This document shows, one piece after another, positions 1 to 5,518 of a DNA stretch of 5,518 nucleotides (position 1 is the stretch's first letter; every line of letters starts with the position of its first letter). The notes below the pieces were generated by a model. It was not told where the DNA came from. It saw only the letters and a program-made list of their open reading frames with translations, and did no database searches. Source of the stretch: Paracoccaceae bacterium (GTDB lineage Bacteria; Pseudomonadota; Alphaproteobacteria; Rhodobacterales; Rhodobacteraceae); the NCBI GenBank assembly GCA_024304875.1, contig JAMWZF010000214.1, forward strand, positions 1-5,518, in the 5' to 3' direction. Position numbers and translations under genes: made by a program.

Positions 1-299
1 GTTGCCGGCGGAACCTCTGGCTCAGGCGCCGCCGGGGGTTCGGTCTGAAGGTCCCAGATCGCAGGGACCGGTTTGGGGCGGTCTTCCATGGTCAGCCGGT
101 GCGGACGCCTGTCAGGATCCGTCGCCCGTGGAACCGCGTCCCGTCCGCTGCGGGCACGATCGAGGTCTTTACGGTCGACCGGGGCCATCGGGGGCAATGT
201 GGTGTCGGCTGCCTCGGCGGAAGCCGCTGCCGAGGGTTCGGTCTGCGCGACCGCGCCTGCCGGGCGACGGCGCGGAATGATATCCCGGATCATCTTCAT
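1..299 (-). CDS. Pro/Ala-rich protein, N-terminal fragment (possible FHA-domain partner of the kinase)
   Basis: An open frame begins with ATG at 299 and runs off the left edge without a stop, giving 99 complete codons. The ATG overlaps the TGA of the upstream kinase in an ATGA junction, so the two are very probably translationally coupled. The protein begins MKMIRDIIPRRRPAG. It continues as a charged, low-complexity stretch rich in Ala, Pro, Arg and Asp, with a short IWDLQTE motif at about residues 82-88. There is no signal peptide or membrane segment in the visible part. From memory, a basic MK-x-IRD-(L/I)-I start, a disordered Pro/Ala linker and an IWD(L/I) motif resemble Rhodobacterales proteins that carry a C-terminal FHA (phosphothreonine-binding) domain. 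That would suit a gene coupled to a Ser/Thr kinase, but the diagnostic domain lies outside the window. The reading frame is well supported; the function is a guess. Confidence 0.7.
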   Translation of the reverse strand, partial: MKMIRDIIPRRRPAGAVAQTEPSAAASAEAADTTLPPMAPVDRKDLDRARSGRDAVPRATDPDRRPHRLTMEDRPKPVPAIWDLQTEPPAAPEPEVPPA

Positions 300-1588
300 C
301 GTTCTGCTCCTCCATGTGCCGACGCGCCGCGTCCGAAGCCGAAGAGTGCTGCGAGGGAGAAGGTGAAGCCGCGCCGCTCCCGCCAAGTTTGGGCCGGTTC
401 CTCGGCCGCGGCCCAGCGCGCGGCTTCGCGGGCGATGTCCGCGGGGTCCTCGTTCAGGATCGCCCAGTAGTCCGGACCCTTCTCGTCGGGCATCGGCTGG
501 CGCAGCCGGGTCGGCGTGCGCGGCGCGGCCGGACGGCCGGTCTCTGCTGTCACGCCGTTGCGGTTGTCTTCCTCGATGGCGGCCAGGGTTTCGACCACGA
601 GGTCGGATATGCGCCGTTCGATGTCCCGCTCGGGCATGGGGCGGGTGTCGGGCCGGCCGCTCCGACGCTCGGCGGTCAGGAAATCGCGCCACTGGCCGGC
701 GCTGTCCATCCGGTCGCGGGGGAAGAGGGACAGGCAGATGTCGATCGCCTCGAGGAAGCGGCCGTCGAAGCCGGAGTGGTTGCCGCGCAGGGGCACGTAG
801 GGGTCCGGTTTTCCTTCCGCCACATGGGCGAGGCGCAGGTTCGAATGGGGCGGCGGGTCGCCGGTGACGAGGTGGTACATCGTGGCGGCGAGGGCATAGA
901 GATCGCTCGACCGCCCTTGCGGCGAGTTCACGAGGTAGAACTCCTGCGGGCTGTAGCCGTCCTTGACGGTGAAGACCTGGGACAGGATCCGGCTGGTCCG
1001 CGCCGCCCCGGCCCGCGCCGCGCCGAAGTCGATCAGCACCGGCTGGTCGTCCGGCCCCATCAGGATGTTGTCGGGCGAGATGTCGCGGTGGAGGATGCCG
1101 CTGTCGTGGACGTATTGGAGGGCGTCCAGCAGGCAGACGAGGATGCGGGTCAGCTCTGCCGGGGTGAACCTGTCCGGCGTTGCCTCGTAGAGGTCGAGAA
1201 GGTCCGGTCCGTCGATGTAGTCGAGAGCCATGTAGGCGGTGCCGTTCTCCTCGAAGATCTGGTGCACGCCGACGACGCTCGGGTGGGCCATCTGCGCCAG
1301 CGCCCGGGCCTCCTTCTTGAACAGATCCACGACCCGGTCGAAATCGCCGGTGGCGGCGGTCGTCCGCAGGCGCACTGCCTCGCCCCGCCGGCAGCACATG
1401 GCGCCCGGATAGCATTCCTTGATGACCACCTTCCGGCCGAGGCTGTCGCGGGTGAGGTAGGTGACGCCGAAGCCGCCGCTGTTGAGGTACCGGTCAATGG
1501 TGTATTGACCATGGTTCAGCCGCGTGCCCGGCGGCAGCTCGTCCCCGACGGTGGCGTCAGACGGCTCTGATGCGGGCGATAGGCTCAT
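296..1588 (-). CDS. Hanks-type serine/threonine protein kinase, cytoplasmic, 430 aa
   Basis: This protein should transfer the ATP gamma-phosphate to Ser/Thr of target proteins. The kinase domain spans about residues 29-305. It shows a glycine-rich loop SGGFGVTY (37-44), the ATP-anchoring Lys57 in VVIKE, a probable C-helix Glu93 in KKEARAL, the catalytic loop HRDISPDN (167-174, Asp169, Asn174), the metal-binding DFG (187-189), an APE-equivalent in GYSPQEFY (211-218) and the F-helix SDLYALAATMYHL. The catalytic-loop Lys usual two residues after Asp is Ser171. Residues 306-430 form a charged, Pro-rich tail with a short hydrophobic patch (about 408-419), too short and Gly-rich for a convincing membrane span. 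No PASTA or other extracellular sensor is present, so a soluble kinase is likely. The ATG at 1588 is preferred over a TTG at 1675, because the extension would be a low-complexity Pro/Arg run encoded by an intergenic GC hairpin. No strong Shine-Dalgarno precedes 1588. The stop overlaps the next gene, and the substrate is unknown. A role like that of type VI secretion kinase PpkA is possible but has no support here. Confidence 0.93.
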   Translation of the reverse strand: MSLSPASEPSDATVGDELPPGTRLNHGQYTIDRYLNSGGFGVTYLTRDSLGRKVVIKECYPGAMCCRRGEAVRLRTTAATGDFDRVVDLFKKEARALAQMAHPSVVGVHQIFEENGTAYMALDYIDGPDLLDLYEATPDRFTPAELTRILVCLLDALQYVHDSGILHRDISPDNILMGPDDQPVLIDFGAARAGAARTSRILSQVFTVKDGYSPQEFYLVNSPQGRSSDLYALAATMYHLVTGDPPPHSNLRLAHVAEGKPDPYVPLRGNHSGFDGRFLEAIDICLSLFPRDRMDSAGQWRDFLTAERRSGRPDTRPMPERDIERRISDLVVETLAAIEEDNRNGVTAETGRPAAPRTPTRLRQPMPDEKGPDYWAILNEDPADIAREAARWAAAEEPAQTWRERRGFTFSLAALFGFGRGASAHGGAER

Positions 1589-1623
1589 GTGCTGGCTGCT
1601 CTTGACCGGTGGACCTCTTGCGT

Positions 1624-1641
1624 CCCCCGCCCGCGCGGGGG
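1624..1641 (-). other. GC-rich perfect hairpin between racemase homologue and kinase
   Basis: CCCCCGC (1624-1630) and GCGGGGG (1635-1641) form a perfect 7-bp stem with a 4-nt loop. It lies 112 nt after the racemase-family stop and 35 nt before the kinase ATG in the direction of transcription. No U-tract follows on either strand, so it is not a standard intrinsic terminator. It could slow polymerase, protect an mRNA end or be chance in GC-rich DNA. The rest of the 164-nt gap (1589-1752) shows no gene and no convincing promoter; the only other structure is a pair of inverted TGACCGGT copies at 1603-1610 and 1686-1693. Confidence 0.4.
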
Positions 1642-1752
1642 GCGGCGGAGGGCGAGGGCGAAACTCTGCCCGCAAATGGGTCGCAACCGGTCAGGAATGT
1701 GGCAGAGAGAGGCCGAAAGCTTCGACCTTCGTTCAAATGCCGCGAGATGCCG

Positions 1753-2778
1753 CTACCGCGCGCCCCAGGTGTCGGAGACCCGGTAGCCCACGGGCCAGGG
1801 GTCGGCGGGATCGAGCATGTGCTGGTGCGTTCCGGTGATCCAGGCGCGGCCCGAGATCCGAGGCAGGATCGCGGGACGGTCTCCGACCTGCGCAGTGCCG
1901 AGGATCGTGCCGTCGAAGGTGGAGCCGATGATCGAGCGGACGCGGAGGCGGTCGCCGGTGGCCATCCGGCCCCGCGCGTGGAGCACGGCCATGCGGGCCG
2001 AAAGCGCGGTGCCGGTGGGCGAGCGGTCGATCTTCCCGGGGCGGATGGCGACGGCGGCGGAGGTCTCGAGCCCGTCCGAGCCTTGGGTCAGCGGACCGGC
2101 GAAGAGGCAGAAGGAGATATGGCGCCAGACGAGTTCGGGATGGGTGAACCCGATCTGCTCGGTGGCGGCATCGCTGATCCGCACTCCGAGGCGGGCGAGG
2201 TCGTGGGCCTCGTCCGGGGTCATGCCGAGGCCGAGGGCGGTTGCATCGACGATGGCGAAGCTGTCGCCGCCCCACGCGGTGTCGACTGTGACGGTGCCGA
2301 GGCCCGGCACCTCGATGGTCGCATCGAGCGTCGCGGCGAAGGCGGGCAGGTTCTGCACGTGGATGCGCTCGGCCTTGCCGTCCCGGCAATCGGCGCGGAC
2401 CCGGACGAGCCCGCCGGGCGCCTCCAGTGTCAGCCGGGTCTCGGGTTCGGTCATGGGGAGGATGCCCGCGTCCAGCAGGACGGTGGCGACGCAGATGGAG
2501 TTGGAGCCGGACATCGCGGGCGTGTCCTCGGGTTCCATGATGATGAAGGCGGCGTCGGCCTCGGGGTGACGGGGCGGGACGAGCAGGTTCACGTGCCGGA
2601 ACACGCCGCCGCGCGGTTCGTTCAGGACGAAGTTCCGCAGGGACCCTTCGCGCGCGATCCAGCGGCTCTGCTCCCAGATCGTGTCGCCCGGCGGGGGCAG
2701 GACGCCGCCGACGATGACGTCGCCGACCTCGCCCTCGGCATGGGCGGAGATGACGTGGATGGTCTTGCTGCTGCGCAT
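1753..2778 (-). CDS. Proline racemase superfamily protein with Ser/Thr active-site pair (probable hydroxyproline dehydratase/epimerase-type enzyme), 341 aa
   Basis: The length and fold-wide motifs fit the proline racemase superfamily, which includes proline racemase, 4-hydroxyproline 2-epimerase and trans-3-hydroxy-L-proline dehydratase. Signatures are HAEGEVGDVIVGG near the N terminus (13-25), GGVFRHVNLLVPP (57-69), MSGSNSICVATVLL (89-102), the WGGDSFAIVD segment (169-178), GKIDRSPTGTALSARMAVLH (248-267) and SGRAWITGTHQHMLDPADPW near the C terminus (309-328). The two acid/base positions, both Cys in classical racemases, are Ser90 (MSGS for MCGH) and Thr255 (DRSPTGT for DRSPCGT). A Thr second residue is known from trans-3-hydroxyproline dehydratases, so dehydration or another reaction is more plausible than simple proline racemisation. 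Gly258 of the usual GTG is Ala here. No signal peptide is visible, so the enzyme is cytoplasmic. The ATG at 2778 is set by family alignment; its ribosome binding site is weak. It follows the aldehyde dehydrogenase by 60 nt on the same strand, so cotranscription is likely. Family assignment is firm, substrate is not. Confidence 0.92.
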   Translation of the reverse strand: MRSSKTIHVISAHAEGEVGDVIVGGVLPPPGDTIWEQSRWIAREGSLRNFVLNEPRGGVFRHVNLLVPPRHPEADAAFIIMEPEDTPAMSGSNSICVATVLLDAGILPMTEPETRLTLEAPGGLVRVRADCRDGKAERIHVQNLPAFAATLDATIEVPGLGTVTVDTAWGGDSFAIVDATALGLGMTPDEAHDLARLGVRISDAATEQIGFTHPELVWRHISFCLFAGPLTQGSDGLETSAAVAIRPGKIDRSPTGTALSARMAVLHARGRMATGDRLRVRSIIGSTFDGTILGTAQVGDRPAILPRISGRAWITGTHQHMLDPADPWPVGYRVSDTWGAR

Positions 2779-2802
2779 GGGGTGCAGCGTGGCGCAGAAC
2801 GT

Positions 2803-2829
2803 CCCCGGCCGCCAGTGCGGCGACCGGGG
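2803..2829 (-). other. Bulged hairpin in the aldehyde dehydrogenase-racemase gap
   Basis: In the 60-nt gap between the two enzyme genes, CCCCG (2803-2807) pairs with CGGGG (2825-2829), and GCCGC (2808-2812) pairs with GCGGC (2817-2821). This leaves a 4-nt loop and a 3-nt bulge (2822-2824). The 10-bp GC stem begins about 10 nt after the aldehyde dehydrogenase stop. No T-run follows in the direction of transcription, so it is not a canonical terminator. It could stabilise the upstream mRNA or set unequal expression of the two genes. It may also be chance in GC-rich DNA. Confidence 0.4.
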
Positions 2830-2838
2830 GAGGGGGCC

Positions 2839-4215
2839 TCACGCAGCCATGTAGAGGGATTTGGCGTTGACGAACTCCTTCATCCCGAAGCCGCCATGTT
2901 CGCGGCCGTAGCCGCTGTCCTTGACCCCGCCGAAGGGCATGTTCGGGATGGCGAGGTTGTACTTGTTGATGCAGACCATGCCCGTGTCGAAATGTTTCGA
3001 CGCCAGCTCGCGGGCGCGTTTCTCGTCCCTTGAGAAGATGCCGCCGCCGAGGCCGTAGCGGCTGTCGTTGGCGATGCGCATGGCGTCCTCGTCGTCTCTG
3101 GCCTTGATGACGGCTGCGACGGGGCCGAAGAGTTCGTCATCGTAGGCGGGCTGACCGGGTTTGACGTCGACCAGCACGGTCGAAGGGTAGTAGGCGCCGG
3201 TGCGGTCGGGCACTTCGCCGCCGCAGAGGGCCTTGGCACCTTTCTCGATGCTCTTCGTCACCTGCTCTGCCAGATCGTCGCGCAGGGAGGTCGAGGCCAT
3301 GGGACCGAGCTTGGTGTTCTCGTCCGTGGGATCTCCCATCTCGACAGCCTTCATCTGTTCGGTGAACCGCTCGACGAAGGCGTCGTAGTTCTTCTCGGTG
3401 ACGATGAAGCGCTTGGCGGCGACGCAGGTCTGGCCGTTGTTCACGATCCGGCCGGCGACGCAGGTTTCCACCGCGAGGTCGAGGTCGGCGTCGTCCAGCA
3501 CGATGTAGGCGTCGTTGGAGCCCAGTTCGAGCACCGTCTTCTTCAGGTGCTTGGCCGCCTGCTCGGCCACCTTGCGGCCAGCGCCGTCGCTGCCGGTGAG
3601 GGTCACGCCGCGAACCAGCTTGTGGGCGATGACCTCGTCCGACTGGTCGTGGTCGATGATCAGCACGGTGAAGAGGTTCTTCGGCAGGCCCGCCTTCTCG
3701 AACAGGTCCCGCAGGTAGAGGCCGCTGCCGGTGCAGATCTGGGCATGCTTGAGCATGACGCCGTTGCCCGCCATCAGGTTGGCGATGGTGTAGCGGACGG
3801 CCTGGTAGCAGGGGAAGTTCCAGGGCTGGATGCCGTAGATCACGCCGGTGGGGGAGTAGGTGATGACGCCGGTGCCGTCCGGGATGTCGCGCTCCTCGTC
3901 GGCAAGCTCCTTCGGACCGTTCTCGGCGGTCCAGTCGCAGATCGCGGCGCAGAGGTCGATCTCGGTCCGGCTGTCGCCGATCAGCTTGCCGACCTCGCGG
4001 GTCATCAGCTGGGCGAACTCCTCCTTGTTGTCGCGCAGGGCCTGGCCGATCTTCGCGATATGCGCGGCGCGGTCCTCCAGCGAGACGAGGCGCCAGGCGT
4101 CGAATGCGGCGTGGCAGGCCTCGATCGCACTGCCGACCTCGGTGTCGCTCATGGTCTTGTAGGTCTCGATCGCCTCGCCGGTCGCGGGATTCACGGTCTT
4201 CATCTGGCTGCTCAT
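2839..4215 (-). CDS. NAD(P)-dependent aldehyde dehydrogenase, succinate-semialdehyde dehydrogenase (Sad)-like, 458 aa
   Basis: This is a cytoplasmic enzyme that should oxidise an aldehyde to its carboxylate with NAD(P)+. The full family length is present. Motifs include the oxyanion-hole Asn133 in PWNFP (131-135), the cofactor-binding Lys156 in MLKHA, a TLTGS segment (205-209), the general base Glu230 in LELGSND, the nucleophile Cys264 in NNGQTCVAAKR, the E-x-FGP motif (361-365) and PFGGVKDSGYGREHG near the C terminus (427-441). The LCAAICDWTAENGP segment (88-101), the LKHA cofactor motif and the CVAAKRF context resemble E. coli Sad (YneI) more than GabD or betaine aldehyde dehydrogenase. Next to a racemase-family enzyme and a transporter, it may act on a semialdehyde from imino or amino acid breakdown, such as succinate or 2-oxoglutarate semialdehyde; this is inference. 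The ATG at 4215 has a good ribosome binding site, and an internal ATG at 4203 is the only close alternative. It is first in its leftward transcription unit, diverging from the solute-binding protein gene. Confidence 0.95.
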   Translation of the reverse strand: MSSQMKTVNPATGEAIETYKTMSDTEVGSAIEACHAAFDAWRLVSLEDRAAHIAKIGQALRDNKEEFAQLMTREVGKLIGDSRTEIDLCAAICDWTAENGPKELADEERDIPDGTGVITYSPTGVIYGIQPWNFPCYQAVRYTIANLMAGNGVMLKHAQICTGSGLYLRDLFEKAGLPKNLFTVLIIDHDQSDEVIAHKLVRGVTLTGSDGAGRKVAEQAAKHLKKTVLELGSNDAYIVLDDADLDLAVETCVAGRIVNNGQTCVAAKRFIVTEKNYDAFVERFTEQMKAVEMGDPTDENTKLGPMASTSLRDDLAEQVTKSIEKGAKALCGGEVPDRTGAYYPSTVLVDVKPGQPAYDDELFGPVAAVIKARDDEDAMRIANDSRYGLGGGIFSRDEKRARELASKHFDTGMVCINKYNLAIPNMPFGGVKDSGYGREHGGFGMKEFVNAKSLYMAA

Positions 4216-4220
4216 GGAAA

Positions 4221-4226
4221 TTCTCC
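4221..4226 (-). promoter_or_regulatory. Ribosome binding site of the aldehyde dehydrogenase
   Basis: On the minus strand GGAGAA precedes ATG 4215, with the GGAG core seven nucleotides from the start codon. This supports 4215 over the internal ATG at 4203. Confidence 0.75.
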
Positions 4227-4387
4227 GGAATGGGTTGTCCCCCTCGCAACGCGTCGACCTGCCCCGGGTTTCCGCGCGGGCCGATGACGTAGCCGTGAGG
4301 GCGGCGTGTCCGGCGAACCCTTCCGGGCCGCGGTGGCGCCCGATTCCGGGGCCCGATGTCGCAAATTGGCCAGTAAAGCGGCGGTTT

Positions 4388-4409
4388 CGGACAAATAGGG
4401 TTTAGTCCG
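4388..4409. promoter_or_regulatory. 22-bp imperfect dyad, candidate operator
   Basis: Arms CGGAC (4388-4392) and GTCCG (4405-4409) are exact inverted copies. With two further matching pairs inside, 7 of 11 positions are symmetric. It lies in the most AT-rich part of the divergent region, about 118 bp before the solute-binding protein start and 172 bp before the aldehyde dehydrogenase start. Size and symmetry would suit a dimeric regulator, but no regulator gene is in view. Confidence 0.4.
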
Positions 4410-4421
4410 GCTATCGATCAT

Positions 4422-4461
4422 GGTTTGGTGGACACCCGTAAGTGCGCGCTTCCACCACACC
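4422..4461. repeat. Inverted repeat, 11-nt arms, candidate operator or leader stem-loop
   Basis: GGTTTGGTGGA (4422-4432) and TCCACCACACC (4451-4461) are inverted copies matching at 10 of 11 positions, with an 18-nt spacer. The repeat ends 65 bp before the solute-binding protein ATG. It could be a two-half-site operator, or a stem-loop in the leader if transcription starts upstream of it. Confidence 0.45.
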
Positions 4462-4515
4462 TGGCGCGCGGTAACGGGCGGCCGTGCGGAGCAACCAGCA
4501 CGCGCCGGACAAAAC

Positions 4516-4521
4516 AGGGAG
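4516..4521 (+). promoter_or_regulatory. Ribosome binding site of the solute-binding protein
   Basis: AGGGAG ends five nucleotides before ATG 4527. This is a strong Shine-Dalgarno that fixes the start and so the long Tat n-region. Confidence 0.8.
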
Positions 4522-4526
4522 CTACC

Positions 4527-5518
4527 ATGACCAAGAAAGACCCATTCCTAATGGATCGCCTCGCCGATGCCGCCCGCCGGGGCAGCGTCTCGCGCCGCGA
4601 TTTCCTCAACACGGCGCTGGCCGCCGGCATGACCGCGACCGCCGCAACCGGCCTGTGGACCTCCAAGGCCCACGCCCAGCCCAAGAGCGGCGGCACCTTC
4701 CGCTGGGGCCTGCATGACGGCAACACCGGCGATACCCACGATCCGGGCACCTACCTGTCGCGGAACCAGATCTTCCTCGCCCATACCCATCGCAGCTACC
4801 TGACGATGATCATGGGCGACGGATCCCTCGGGCCGGACCTGGCGGACGAGTGGACCGCGAGCGAGGACGCCTCGGAGTGGACCTTCGAGATCACGCCCAA
4901 TGCCAGCTTCCACATCGCCGGCCGCGCGGTGACCGCGAACGACGTGGTCGCTTCGCTGAACCACCACCGCGGCGAGGCCAGCACCTCGGCCGCCAAGGCC
5001 CTGCTGACGGACGTGACCGACATCACCGCCGAGAGCGACACGACCGTGAAGGTCACCCTGTCGCGCGGCAATGCCGACTTCCCCTGGCTGATGACCGACT
5101 ATCACCTGGCGATCTGCCCGGCGAACGACGACGGTACCATCGACTGGCAGTCCGGCGACGGCTCGGGCCCCTACAAGATCGACAACCTCGACTGGGGCGT
5201 CCAATGCGACCTGAGCCGTCATGACGGCTGGCACCGCGAGGGCGCCTACTTCGACAATGTCCAGATCATCGTCCTGAACGACCCCAACGCCCGTCAGACC
5301 GCGCTGGTCACCGGCGACGTGGACGCCGTGTCGCTGATCGAGCTCAAGACCATGGCCCTGCTTCAGCGGGACCCCGGCATCGTGATCCACAACATCCCCT
5401 CGGCGGGCGCGATCACCCTGCCGATGTTCTGCGACACCGCGCCCTTCGACAACGTCGACGTGCGCAACGCGCTTAAGCTGGCGATGAACCGCGACGACAT
5501 CATCGAGAAGATCACCTT
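4527..5518 (+). CDS. Tat-exported ABC transporter solute-binding protein, family 5 (peptide/opine type), N-terminal 330 aa
   Basis: The frame stays open from ATG 4527 to the right edge. It gives 330 codons of a protein usually about 500-550 residues long. The N terminus is a twin-arginine signal: a long n-region, the motif SRRDFL (22-27), a hydrophobic Ala/Thr-rich stretch (about 29-43) and a likely cleavage site AHA (48-50) before Gln51. There is no lipobox, so a soluble periplasmic protein is expected. The mature part matches SBP_bac_5: GGTFRWG (55-61), GPDLADEW (102-109), the WTFEITPNASFHIAGRAVTANDVVASL block (118-144), GSGPYKI (212-218), LNDPNARQTALVTGDVDAV (250-268) and VRNALKLAMNRDDI (312-325). 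Such proteins bind peptides, opines, amino acid derivatives or nickel and deliver them to an ABC permease, probably encoded downstream beyond the window. The divergent racemase-family and aldehyde dehydrogenase genes suggest an imino acid derivative or a small peptide; this is inferred from position only. Confidence 0.93.
   Translation, partial: MTKKDPFLMDRLADAARRGSVSRRDFLNTALAAGMTATAATGLWTSKAHAQPKSGGTFRWGLHDGNTGDTHDPGTYLSRNQIFLAHTHRSYLTMIMGDGSLGPDLADEWTASEDASEWTFEITPNASFHIAGRAVTANDVVASLNHHRGEASTSAAKALLTDVTDITAESDTTVKVTLSRGNADFPWLMTDYHLAICPANDDGTIDWQSGDGSGPYKIDNLDWGVQCDLSRHDGWHREGAYFDNVQIIVLNDPNARQTALVTGDVDAVSLIELKTMALLQRDPGIVIHNIPSAGAITLPMFCDTAPFDNVDVRNALKLAMNRDDIIEKIT

Larger units (their letters stand above)
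4216..4526. promoter_or_regulatory. Divergent intergenic control region
   Basis: This 311-bp stretch separates two divergent start codons, so it must hold the leftward aldehyde dehydrogenase promoter and the rightward solute-binding protein promoter. Positions 4216 to about 4350 are GC-rich and show nothing distinctive. Positions 4361-4440 are locally more AT-rich and carry two dyads, listed separately. I see no good sigma-70 -35/-10 pair on either strand, so no promoter is placed. A 82-codon GTG-initiated frame on the minus strand crosses the region but lacks a ribosome binding site and recognisable content, so no gene is called here. Confidence 0.7.

Noticed and set aside
314..1570. Long plus-strand open frame (418 codons) opposite the kinase
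   Set aside because: It is a shadow of the kinase in GC-rich DNA. The product is a low-complexity Val/Gly/Ala/Arg sequence with no recognisable motif, while the opposite strand has every kinase motif in frame.
1624..1641. Intrinsic terminator after the racemase-family gene
   Set aside because: The hairpin is perfect but has no T-run after it on either strand and sits closer to the kinase start than to the racemase-family stop, so it is listed only as a hairpin.
1589..1675. N-terminal extension of the kinase to a TTG start at 1675
   Set aside because: The added 29 residues are Pro/Arg low complexity encoded by the GC hairpin, and the kinase domain does not need them. ATG 1588 is more plausible even though its ribosome binding site is weak.
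1609..3033. Long plus-strand open frame (474 codons) opposite the racemase and aldehyde dehydrogenase genes
   Set aside because: It spans two convincing minus-strand genes and their gap. Its Gly/Asp/Arg-rich product looks like antisense translation of GC-rich codons.
4212..4460. Minus-strand 82-codon frame filling the divergent gap, whose stop overlaps the aldehyde dehydrogenase start (ATGA)
   Set aside because: It has a GTG start without a Shine-Dalgarno, an Arg/Pro-rich product with no recognisable content, and overlaps both dyads. The aldehyde dehydrogenase has its own good ribosome binding site, so coupling is not needed.
4548..5390. Minus-strand frame (280 codons) opposite the solute-binding protein
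   Set aside because: The plus strand encodes a Tat signal and family 5 binding-protein motifs in one uninterrupted frame. The minus frame is a Val/Gly-rich shadow.

Overview
This window is GC-rich and tightly packed. Its bias toward GC-ending codons, Tat-exported family 5 solute-binding protein, Sad-type aldehyde dehydrogenase and Ser/Thr-type proline racemase homologue suggest an alphaproteobacterium, most likely of the Rhodobacterales/Roseobacter type. That placement rests on resemblance from memory, not on a marker gene.

Layout, left to right. Positions 1-299 (minus) hold the N-terminal part of a Pro/Ala-rich protein that runs off the left edge. Its start overlaps the stop of the next gene by four bases (ATGA). 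Positions 296-1588 (minus) encode a soluble Hanks-type Ser/Thr protein kinase. Positions 1589-1752 are a short intergenic stretch with a GC hairpin. Positions 1753-2778 (minus) encode a proline racemase superfamily enzyme with a Ser/Thr catalytic pair. Positions 2839-4215 (minus) encode an NAD(P)-dependent aldehyde dehydrogenase closest to the succinate-semialdehyde dehydrogenase group. Positions 4216-4526 are a 311-bp divergent intergenic region with dyad and repeat elements that look like operator sites. From 4527 (plus) to the right edge lies the N-terminal 330 residues of a Tat-exported periplasmic solute-binding protein of the peptide/opine/nickel (SBP_bac_5) family.

Two modules seem to lie side by side. 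The right-hand one (solute-binding protein diverging from aldehyde dehydrogenase and racemase-family enzyme) looks like an uptake-plus-catabolism locus for an imino acid, hydroxyproline-like compound or small peptide, controlled from the shared intergenic region. The left-hand one (kinase coupled to a Pro-rich protein, possibly an FHA-domain phosphopeptide-binding partner) looks like a signalling pair. The sequence does not show whether the kinase is cotranscribed with the catabolic genes.

I found no clear evidence of a wholly new system, mobile element, CRISPR array or RNA gene. The points most worth a second look are the Ser/Thr catalytic pair of the racemase homologue, the dyads and repeated CGGACAAA elements in the divergent region, and the kinase with its translationally coupled partner.
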